A stretch of DNA of 64,000 nt from Euglena gracilis. Its lineage: Eukaryota; Euglenida; Euglenophyceae; Euglenales. Where the stretch lies: contig CP154957.1 of NCBI GenBank assembly GCA_039621445.1, positions 34,912,227 through 34,976,226 on the forward strand, in the 5' to 3' direction. The notes beneath the pieces are model-generated. The model was not told where the DNA came from and ran no database searches. It saw nothing but the letters and a program-made list of their open reading frames with translations. The translations under genes and the position numbers were made by a program. Positions within the stretch are counted from its first letter, which is position 1. Each line of letters opens with the position of its first letter. This document shows positions 22,301 to 31,520 of this stretch, one piece after another.

Positions 22301-24866
22301 GGCACCATCCACCGCGCCGTGGCCTGCCCCGCTTCGGAATGGCATGAGCCCTCCCCCGCCCTCCAGTCCGCCCTCACCGCCCTAGGCTGGTCGATCCGGC
22401 GCAACCCCGCCTCCGCCCTCGCCGCCGCCTGGCCTTCCCTCGCCCCCGAGTGCTCTTTCCCCGGAGAGATCTCCCTCGCCCCGCCGACAGCTTCCCCCTC
22501 CCAGAGGCAGCCTTCACCGACGGCTCCCTCGGCCCCCAAGGTGGTGCAGCGGTCTGGTGCCCCGACACCGCAACGTCCATCCTCCTCACCGTCCCTTCCC
22601 CGCGCAGCAGTACACACTGCGAGCTCGCCGCCCTGGGTTCCGCCCTCTCCCTCTGCCCCCCCGAGGTGTTCACGGACTCGCTGTGCTCCCTCCAGCTGCT
22701 CCGTGGATGGGGCATGCGCCCGCTGTCCGCCGTCCTCCGCTGCCCCGACCGCTTCGATGTCCGCCACGTCCTCGCCCTCGCCCGCTCCTGCCCCTCCCAC
22801 CGGCCCTCCGTAAAGTGAAGGCGCACGACGACGCGGCCATCTCAGCCGGCCACCCCCTGGCTTTGGGCAACGACTCCGCCGACTCCTTGGCGAAGCGGGC
22901 AGCTCACTCCCCAAACCTCCCCGCCTGGGCCCCCCCTGCGGCATGCCGTGATGCGGTCGACCTCCTCGACGCCGTGGGCTCCCCGGTCCTGGACATCGAG
23001 AGGCACTTCCCCCTGGCGTGGTGGGACCGCCAGCGCCGGAATTGGGGGCCCCCCGGCTCCCGGCCGCGCCTCGAACCCCTCTTTCCCCCAGACGTGGCCT
23101 TCGACTGGTCGGTCTCCACCATCATCTTCGCCCGACCCTCCCTCCGCTCCAACGCCTTCCACCACCCTGTGGCCCCCGCCGTCATCAAATGGGTAGCCCG
23201 CGTGCGCTCGGGCTGCCTCGCCACCCAGGCTCGGCGAGTGCGGTGCGGTTTCGCCACGGACCCCGCCTGCCCATGTTGCGGTGTGGAGGAGGAGGACGAC
23301 CTCCACCTGCTGGCTGGCTGTCCGGCCACCGGTTCCGCGGACTGGTCGGTCGCCATCCCCGAGACTTGGCTGTCCGCCGCCCGCCGCTGCGACCTCTCCA
23401 TCCCCCCTCCGCCGGCCCCCTGGACCGCGCAGCATCACCTGCCCCTCACCGCCGCACTCATCCCGACGTCCGCCCTCGCTCACCACCCAACACCCGCCGC
23501 CGACGCCCTCCGCTTCCTGCGCCGCCTGCATCTGGCCCTGGCCGAGCGCCTCGCCGAGCTGCTGAGCCGCCGTTACGCCCTCTTGCTGTCCCCAGCCCAC
23601 CTGTCCGGTGCCCCGCCCGCGTCCTCGTCATCCTCAGCCGCCCCGCGTCTCCGCCGCCCCTGCCCCCCGCCGCCCGCACGCCAGCTGACCGTCCCCGACC
23701 TCCGCCGGCTGGAGATCGCTCGCCGCACAACGACAGCCCCCCCACCCGCCCCCGATCCGATCCCGCCGCATGGGGAGACCCGGCGTCTCTGGCTCCGTGC
23801 CCGGCTGCTTCGCCTGCTGACCGAGAACATGGTCGTCTGCCCCGCCTCCGCCGGCTGCTCGGCCCCCGCCATCCTCGCGGTCTTCGAATCCGTCACGGGC
23901 GAGCACTTCACAGCCTCCCCCGGCACCGCCGCCAAGGCTCGCGCCACAGCCATCGCCCGTGTCCTGGGCAACCTCATCCAGGAGGGTGCCCCCCTCTCCC
24001 CTCCCCTCGAACGCATGCAGCGGCAAGGTACCTGGTACTACAACCGCGCCCCCCGCTCCGTCCTGGACACGGACCGCTGGCTCCGCTCCGCTCACGCCCG
24101 GGAAGCCGCGCACCCGTCCACCGCCCTCCACGTCACCATGGCCTCGGTGGATGCCTCCCTGGCCGCGTGGATACGCGATCACCGCCACCTCCGACCGGTT
24201 CCCCCGGAACGCGGCGAGTGCAGCATGGCGCTCCTCCTTCTCTGGGAGACCGATCATGGCCGCCCGTTCCCCACCACGGCAGCTCTCGACCCCTCCAAGG
24301 TACTATCCGGCTTCACCCGCCGCCTCCATGACCGCATTCGGCGCGAGCCCGACCTGGCCTGGCTGCAGTTCAAGGACGTGCACCTGCCCTTGGCGCGTGG
24401 AATCCCCGCCTCGCATCACGTCCGCTGGTCGGTCCTCATCGCGGAGCCCCCTGCTGGCCCCGAAGCAGCGTGGTACACTGCCTTCGTCTCTCGTTGGCAG
24501 TCCTACCTCCGCTCCCTGGTGGACCCGTCTCTCACGCCGGCGTCGCTCCTCCTGCCGGGGACCGCCGTCTCCTCTCCCCAATCGTCGGACTCGACGCAAG
24601 ACGTCCCAGCCCCCTCAGCTCCCCAGACGCCCCCGCCGCAGCGTCCCTCCGGCTCGGACATACCCACACCCCAGCCTGCTGCCCTGCCTGGGCGTACTCG
24701 CCCCCCGAGACCGCCCCCCCGCATCCCCACCCGGGCGCGCCGCCCCGCCTCGCCACCGGCCGAGCCCCGTCCCTCGAAGCGGCAGTCCACCCTGGCTGCC
24801 TGGATGCAACCGCCCCGATCCCGGCCACCTCCCCATGGCCGGGCGGCGGAGGGCCCGCCGACTTAG
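19347..24866 (+). pseudogene. Retrotransposon ORF2: endonuclease, RT, RNase H, zinc finger
   Basis: Endonuclease motifs: IGTWNM (19428), QETH (19508), GDWN (19888), SRIDLIL (20081) and DGGHSP (20159). RT motifs: MIPKSSGGSRP (21181), FGFRSQRST (21328), FDVVKCFDSLP (21429, catalytic Asp), GLAQGCPASPDLLN (21599) and FADD (21726, catalytic Asp pair). RNase H: FTDGS (22516), CELAAL (22618), FTDS (22671), KVKAHDD (22815) and GNDSADSLAKRA (22867). Zinc finger CPCC-x9-H-x4-C is at about 23268-23322. Frame changes occur near 19805, 22490 and 22810, each leaving motifs intact on both sides. The last 500 residues match no family I know, but part of them is conserved in the truncated second copy. The enzyme would nick target DNA and reverse-transcribe element RNA. 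Confidence 0.85.
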
Positions 24867-24928
24867 CCCGGGGCGCGGGAATCACGGTGATGGCCAACCA
24901 CCACCGCCGTTGAGCCCATACAGCGCCC

Positions 24929-24950
24929 GGTGATGAACGAGTTCATCACC
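24929..24950 (+). promoter_or_regulatory. 3' terminal RNA hairpin of the retrotransposon
   Basis: GGTGATGAA and TTCATCACC pair perfectly around a CGAG loop. The hairpin lies just before the element's last bases, ACCGAA, and the following C run. The truncated second copy has the equivalent hairpin with changed but still paired bases at 25988-26009. The likely role is recognition of the RNA 3' end by reverse transcriptase, as shown for other non-LTR elements with 3' stem-loops; here it is inferred. Confidence 0.7.
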
Positions 24951-24955
24951 AACCG

Positions 24956-24957
<2 letters not shown>

Positions 24958-25010
<53 letters not shown>

Positions 25011-25083
25011 ACCCCCACCCCCACCCCCCCCCCACCCCCACCCCCACCCCCCCCCCCACCCCCACCCCCACACCCACACCCAG
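24958..25083 (+). repeat. Poly-C to CCCCCA tract between the two retroelements
   Basis: A run of about 50 C gives way to CCCCCA and then CACCCA units, repeating the C-then-CA order seen after the second copy. It separates the 3' end of the long element from the 5'-truncated copy. Confidence 0.95.
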
Positions 25084-26015
25084 CGCTGCCACTGCACCAC
25101 CGGATGGCGTCTGTGGACGAGACATTGGCGGCCTGGGTCCGTCACCTGCGGACTCACCAGTTCCTGAAGCCAGTGCCGGAGGAGCGGGGGGAGTGCAGCA
25201 TGGCGCTCCTGTTGCTGTGGGAGGTCGAGCACGGAGCAACCTTCCCAACACAGGCTGGGCAGGGCATCTCGTCGACGCTGATCGGCTTCACCCGCCGCTT
25301 ACAGCTCCGGGTTCGGCGCGATCCCGACCTCGATTGGCTGACGTGGAAGGATGTCCACCTCCCCCTGGCCCCCGGGTTACCGTGCTCACACCATCTCCGG
25401 TGGTCGGTGCAGATCACCCCCCCACCTGCGGGCAGTCCCGACCTGTGGTACCGCGAGTTCACCTCTCGGTGGAAGGCGTACCTGCTCTCCCTCGCGAACC
25501 CAGCCCCCAGCCCCTCTTCAGCCCCCCCGCGGCGCCGCGCAATACGGGCAGATCCTCAGCTCGATCAGCAAGGAAGGCCAGACCTAGGGACGCCCACCCC
25601 CCGGGGGTCGCCTCCTCAACCTCCACGCGGACGGGAGACCCCGCCGACCCCCCGGCCCCCCAGCTGGACCCGAGGACTGTGCCCCCCCCGCTGCAGCCCC
25701 CGCCCGCCCCCCCCAGGCCTGCCCTCCTCCCGCTTCTAGCGCCCCCCCGGCGCTCCCCGGCGTCCCTTGCGGCAGCCTCCCGCAAACGTCCGGCTTCGCG
25801 GCCCCCGGCAGCTGCCCCTCCCTCCAAGACGCAGGCCACCCTCGGGGCCTGGTTGCAGCCGACGCCAACCCGCCCGCCCCCACATGGACGGGCAGCGGAG
25901 GGCCCGCCGACCTGACCACGGTGGGCTAGGGCGCTGGGAGTCCGGCTCTAGGCTCTCCGCCTAGGGCTCGGAGCCCGTGCTGCGCCCGGTGAAGGAGCTG
26001 CCCTTCACCAGACCG

Positions 26016-26017
<2 letters not shown>
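25084..26017 (+). mobile_element. 5'-truncated second retrotransposon copy
   Basis: Encodes only the C-terminal part of ORF2. MASVDETLAAWVRHLRTH and ERGECSMALLLLWEVEHG correspond to MASVDASLAAWIRDHRHL and ERGECSMALLLLWETDHG of the long copy (24139 onward). The relation continues to WKDVHLPLAPGLP and the motif QATLGAWLQ, then PHGRAAEGPP and a stop at 25912-25914. Frames shift at least once around 25530-25600. It is clearly diverged from the long copy, so it is an older insertion or another subfamily rather than a recent duplicate. It ends in GACCGAA plus a C run, as the long copy ends in AACCGAA plus a C run. Confidence 0.85.
25988..26009 (+). promoter_or_regulatory. 3' terminal RNA hairpin of the truncated copy
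   Basis: GGTGAAGG pairs with CCTTCACC around AGCTGC. It occupies the same place as the hairpin at 24929-24950 and shares the upstream GCGCCCGGTGA. The sixth pair is A-T here and T-A in the other copy, a compensatory change that supports a conserved RNA structure. Confidence 0.7.
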
Positions 26018-26396
<379 letters not shown>

Positions 26397-27174
26397 CGCG
26401 CGCAGAAATAATCAAACGAAGTATGCCTGAAGTCTCACGTTTGGCGGTTCACCAATGCTGAGAGGTGAGCGCCTTCTCCTAAAAGGGTGCCTGAGCGTTG
26501 TCAGTTTTGAGTCGCTGCTGGGTCCCACTCAGACCAATTTCTCTTGAGAACCGTTTGGGGGCCCCGGCGCATTCGGCGCTAGGGAGGGGAGGTGTTGCTG
26601 TAGCCCCAACTGCCTGGGGTCAAAAAGCACCTCTCTGCATAAAAAACCCCATCCGCACTCCATCAGTTCGCCAACTTGAAACAGAGAAAAACACAGGCTG
26701 AAGACACCCACCTAAATCTCTTCATCAGATTCCGCTTTCAAAATGAGAAAAAAACCTTGAGCTGCAGCGAACCCCATTGGGTGGGGTGTCCATTCTGTGT
26801 TTAATGACAGCAGCAAACCCATTGCATTGGGTGAGGGGGTTGCAACTTGAAAAGACAGTAAAGGGCGATGAGGCATCATCTTTGCTGTCTTCCTCAACGA
26901 TGGAACAAGAGTTTTGTGACAAAAAAGAGAAGAACACATCAAACAAAAGGGAACAAATGTGAAATGCAAATGGAAATGGTCCCCGAATATGTTACGCTGT
27001 GTGAGCCCCCCACACACCACTTGAATGGGTGTCCCTCCCATCCACCCAAAAATCAAATCACTGCGTCCCCAAATGATCTCCAATTGATGGAATTTTGAGC
27101 TGCCGGTGAAGTTTTTTTTTTGAGTGAGGATCCCTTTGGGTCAAAATTTTTCAACCTGATGCCCCGCCCCTTAG

Positions 27175-30100
27175 GTATGTCCTTTGGTGCCGATGCCAAC
27201 GCCTTCACGATGTACCGCCAGACGACGTTCTCCATGGTTTGCCGCACCGGCAAGACGGATGTGCATGCGGTATGCCATCCCTGCAACCGAATCGATCTTG
27301 GAGATTTTGCAAACGGGGGGGGGTATCAGATTCAGAAAATCATCAGGAAACGTTTTTTGAAAGAAAATAATCATACATAGAAACTTTTTCAGCTCAAAGC
27401 GCCGAAATTTTTGGAAAAGGGGACCAAAACGGCCAAAAGTAGCATTTTTGGGTGGTTTTTGGGTCTTCTCCTCCTACTTTTGGCTGAAAAAAATGCTGGT
27501 CCAGCTCCCAGCCGGCCGGACCCCCCCCCCCTGGACCCCCCCACTCCCTGGGGGGAGTCCAACCAATATGTTTTGTCCAGGTGGCCCTCGGGACCCTTGG
27601 GAACCTCGGGGGGGGGGGTCCTTAACAAACTCCTGGCCTCAGCTGAAGCCAAAAGCATCCTGCTTGCAGTTTGGTTTCTGCCCAGTCTCATGATCAGGGC
27701 CTCACGAACCGTCCCTTTTGCAGCTGGTTCCAGATGCGACAGCTGTGCCCCGTGACGCCTTGCGTGCGCTGCTCGGTGTGCCGGGGTTGTGTTCTGTCAC
27801 ACGCGTGTCTTGTTGGGTGTCTGGACAAGTGCGCTTGCCCGAGTTTCCCGTTTGGACCACAAGCTGCATCCTGTCCTCCCTGGAAACGCCAGCCCTGCCG
27901 GGTCTGTCTCGTCTCTTGCGGCCGGCGAGATGTGCATTTGATGCCGTTGTGTGCAGGTTCGTTGGGCAGTGCGGCGCCAGGACCGCCCAGCGATCCCAAG
28001 CCAACGTGTGGGCTGAGTCGCAAAGCTTGTCGCGCGTGCTGCCCGCATCGGCATCCACGCGCCTTTGCACGCGTGGTGTTTCCGGGATGCGATCAGGTCA
28101 GAAGCTTTGAAGAACTAAATCGCGGTGAAATCCAACCCTAATTGTGATGCCCTAATTTAGGCTGAGGATTTGCCTGAGTCCCCCCCAGGGCAGAAAATAA
28201 ATTATAATCCCTCACCCCTCACCCCATTGCAGCTCGGGGTACAGGAGCTCGTTTGATGGGGCTTCCCGGGGGAGGGGACTGGGGCGAGAGTTTCAATCTT
28301 CCAGTCCCACGCTGTTCCCCAAGTTCATCTTCCATTTCCCCAGACCCTCACCACCTGTTTGAGTGCATACCCCTGACCCTTGGTTGCCAAGGCGCATGAT
28401 GGCACCAAGCCACACGGTTGCCCCCTGGGAGGAACCGTCGAATCAAGGTGCTGCAGAGGCCTGATGGCCACAGGGAGCTGCGCGCTTGCCCACGTTCGGT
28501 GTGCCCTCCGTTGAATGATCAATGCTGGTCTCGGAAAAGGCTTGCACCGTCCCTGTGTGGGGGGGCTCAGGGGAACTACTTTTGGGAAGTCATTTCAGCA
28601 TCCACAAATTAGCAGTGATTCGTGCCAATAAAATAAATAAATCCCTCTGAGAAATGTTCGCAATGGCGAGCTCTCCATTCACTCCGCAGGGTCTGATACC
28701 CCGTGGACCACCCACCCATATTTTTAACCCCCCCCCCCCTGGGAGTTGAACCCTTGGGTGGGTTCAACCCAAATATCCCCCCAAATCTGCTGAAGACCTT
28801 AAAAAATTCACCACCTTGGCTTTTAACAGCATCAGCCTGACCTATGCTCATGAAGGGTCTCCAGCAGCCCAAACCCGCCCACCCTCCCCTCAACCCCCTC
28901 CCCCACGGCCCACGGGTGGGGTCAAGCCAGGGTTAAGGGAATCCATGGTCCCAACCAGGGTTGTGCTTAGTCGGGTGCCAACCCCACGGGTGACGGGGGT
29001 GGGGCTAGGGGCAGGCACCCTATAGCACCCACCCTACCCCCCCCCCCCCCGGGGGGGGTAGGGTTTTGGGGGGTGCCTGCCCATAGCAGGCCCCCCCTCC
29101 GACCCCGGCGCCAAAGGCGCCGGGGCCCCGGAAAAGGCCATTTTCAATGAAAATTTTCTGGGTAACCCTACCCCCTCCCCCGGGGGGGTGCCTGCTAGCT
29201 AGGGGCAGGCACCCTATAGCACCTCCCCCCCGTCGGTAAGCACAAGCTTGGTCCCAACCTGGCCACAAACCTTTAAAGAATATGGGTGTGGCACTGCGTG
29301 GCGTGGGTGCCGGACTCCCTGAATTCTTGAAGAAAAACCTTCTGGTATTTCTTATTTATTCCTCGGTATTTCTTTTGTGTCTTCTGCAGTCGCAGACGCA
29401 AGCTGCCACGGGGGCCACTGCCCCAAGGAGCACTCATGGTCAGTGCGCTGTGCTTGCAGGAGATACGGAAGGGGATGGTGTGATGCTTTTCTTTTGGCTT
29501 GCCTGAGCTGAGCTTTGAGATGGCGTGGTAAATGCCATTTTGACACAAGTCAATTTTTGTTGCCTTCATCGGTAGAGCGTTGTTTCACATCAAGGCTCGT
29601 GGTCTAACTTGCCTGTCAGATGGAAACCTCTGGTGTTTTCCCACATCAGGTGATGTTATCTTTTTTTTTTTTGCTAATTGCTTCATAGTTTTCACGTTTT
29701 TTTGACTTTCTTTTGACGTTTTTTTTTTAACCATTTTTTCCTGTGTCGTGTGTTTTTTTCTTTTCTTGTTGTATTTAATCATTTTAATGTTTTCCCCATC
29801 AAACGTCCTTTTTCCTTCTTATTTTCCTTATGTTTGCACATGTTTTTTTCTGCATCTTTATGCAGATTTTCACTGGTTTGCCCATAGCAATTCTTTTTTT
29901 ATCCTTTTTGATCAATTGATGGAGCAGACGTTGGAAGCTGTTTGGGTTCAACAGATGCTCTGTCCTGAAGGAAATCAACGAGCGTGTTTCTTAACATTCT
30001 AGGGCAACTTCCGTCTTTTTTTTTGGCATTTGCCCTTCCGAGATGGATACGCAGTCAAACGGAGGTCAGATGAGTGGTTGAATTTTGCAAGGAACTCAGG

Positions 30101-30735
30101 CAGTGCATTGCACCGTGCCCACAGGGAGCAAGGAGGAGGAGGGGGATGGGGAGGGCTTCTCCCTGGAAGAGTTGTTGCAAGCGCTCCAGGAGGAGTTGAC
30201 CGGCGGCATGGACGCAGACACGTACCAGACTGGGGTGCCGCTGTGGAGAGAATGCGAAATGTCTCCCACATCCTGGACCTGTGTGTGTGTGTGGGTGTCG
30301 TTTTCTTTTTTTTGTTTTCGACGAGAATGATTTCTGCGTATGGCCAAACGACATCTTTCTGCTTCAGGCTGGCTCCCAGCCCATTTTCCCGTTGCCATCC
30401 ATCTGCCCGCCCCAGCCATTCCAACTTGGTGTTATACCCCAAGCCAAACTCCAGCTCAATTCGGGGTGCGTGCCATCCTTTGGAGGCCTCCAAGTGCCAC
30501 ACTGGGAGGTCATCCCTCCCCCCCGTAAGGGAATGCCAGTGCCTACGGCTCAGCGACTGCGTCGATGTGGCGTCCACCCGCCTGCTGCCCCGGCGCTGCC
30601 CCACCGCCCCAAAGATCCTCACCATCCAGCGCCTCCTCCAGGAGCTGGACTCGTGCAGCGGGGAGCGCTGCCGGGAGCTGGAAGAGGAGCTGACCGAGAG
30701 GCTGCTCGATCCCGATGTGCTGGAGGAGCTGGCAG
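27175..30735 (+). CDS. M16 peptidase exons after the zinc motif, with acidic insert
   Basis: Exon 27175-27269 continues the M16 fold (MSFGADANAFTMYRQTTFSM, the 'NAYT' segment after HxxEH). Three further exons follow in exact phase: 29390-29438 (0 to 1), 30125-30221 (1 to 2) and 30554-30735 (2 to 1). They encode GSKEEEGDGEGFSLEELLQA and a helix-rich RLLQELDSCSGERCRELEEE segment. These 109 residues replace what is normally a short turn between the NAYT strand and the helix leading to the third zinc ligand. The insert is acidic and probably partly coiled coil. Nardilysin, another M16 enzyme, also has an acidic insert, though at a different point, so substrate or partner binding is possible but unproven. 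Phase agreement across four junctions makes a separate nested gene unlikely. Confidence 0.65.
28197..28361 (+). repeat. 165-bp dispersed duplicate, copy 2
   Basis: Second copy of 10866-11030, same orientation, in the intron 27270-29389. The left break lies in ATTATAATCCCTCACCCC and the right break after CCTGTTTG. Confidence 0.8.
28960..29250. repeat. Inverted-repeat segment with C/G core (possible MITE)
   Basis: Outer parts GTTGTGCTTAGTCGGG (28960s) and CCGTCGGTAAGCACAAGC (29230s) are imperfect inverted repeats. AGGGGCAGGCACCCTATAGC occurs directly at about 29007 and 29202, and CCCTACCCCC...GGGGGTAGGG faces it in inverted form. It has no open frame. It may be a degenerate small transposon inside the peptidase intron. 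Confidence 0.4.
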
Positions 30736-31520
30736 GTGTCCTGGGGTACTGTTGGCTTTGGGGTGTGGGGGGGGTTGGCACATGCAGGGGGGTCATTGTG
30801 GAAATTTGCAGCACATTTTTTTCGCATTTTTTTGTGCTTTTGAGCATTTTTTTTTCAATTTTGCAATTTTGGCGCTTTTTCGCTCATTTTCTGTGCATTT
30901 TTTTCCCCAAAATGAGCATTTTTTTTGCGAAAAAAGTGTGTATTTTTCTGAGGCTCGGCTGGTGCATCCCCCCCCCCCCCGCTGCATATGAACAGAAAAG
31001 GTGTTTCGGGTTGGCACAAACTGCTGAGATCCACTGGTCAGGGCTTGTTTTCTGACAAGGCAGATTCTGTGCCGTATGGCGGCAGATACCGGAAGCCATG
31101 AGATCATGGAAACCACGAGAGCATGGTTTTTCAGGTTTGTTGTACCACTGGCTGCGAACCAGGGGGGGTCCGGAACCCACCCCCACCTGCCAAGGGGGGC
31201 CTGGACCGACCCCGGGATGGGGCAACCGGGACCCCAAAAAAAGTTCAAAGTTTTCCTGAATTTTTTGCATTTTTTGCCAATTTTTTTCCCTTTAAAAGTG
31301 CTCAAAATGGCATTTTTGACCGTTTTGGGGGGGGGTCAAAAATTATCGGCCGGGCCCTTCGCGCCCATTGTTGAGGTGGAGGGGGTTGTCCCCCCCCTGC
31401 TGGACAAGGAGGGGGGGGGGTCGACGGGTCTACCCCTCCCACCTGCCCTTACATCGAAGCCTGTTGTGAACCTTTCATTTTTTTGACGGGGCCCACTGCC
31501 AATGCCTCCCCTGCACGCAG

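Larger units (their letters stand above)
17016..24957 (+). mobile_element. Non-LTR retrotransposon in a C-rich microsatellite
   Basis: A 7.9-kb, very GC-rich element lies between two C runs. In order it has an ORF1 region (17016-19366); an AP-endonuclease-type domain (about 19416-20200); a reverse transcriptase (about 20950-22000); RNase H (about 22510-22900); a CCHC zinc finger (about 23268-23322); a roughly 500-residue C-terminal region ending in a PCNA-box-like motif (stop 24864-24866); and a 3' tail with a hairpin. It has no long terminal repeats. The domain order fits the endonuclease-bearing non-LTR groups with RNase H (I/R1/Tad-like). The coding frame shifts at least three times, so this copy is probably dead or affected by assembly indels. 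It interrupts an intron, so host exons are untouched. Confidence 0.9.

Noticed and set aside
27724-27773. Candidate exon LVPDATAVPRDALRALLG with good acceptor and donor
   Set aside because: It starts in phase 0 and ends in phase 1, breaking the otherwise perfect phase chain from 27269 to 29390, and has no M16 resemblance.
29556-29625. tRNA-like string (CGGTAGAGCG ... TTTCACATCAA)
   Set aside because: A D-arm-like and anticodon-like piece can be seen, but acceptor and T arms do not pair. At most it is a SINE or tRNA remnant.
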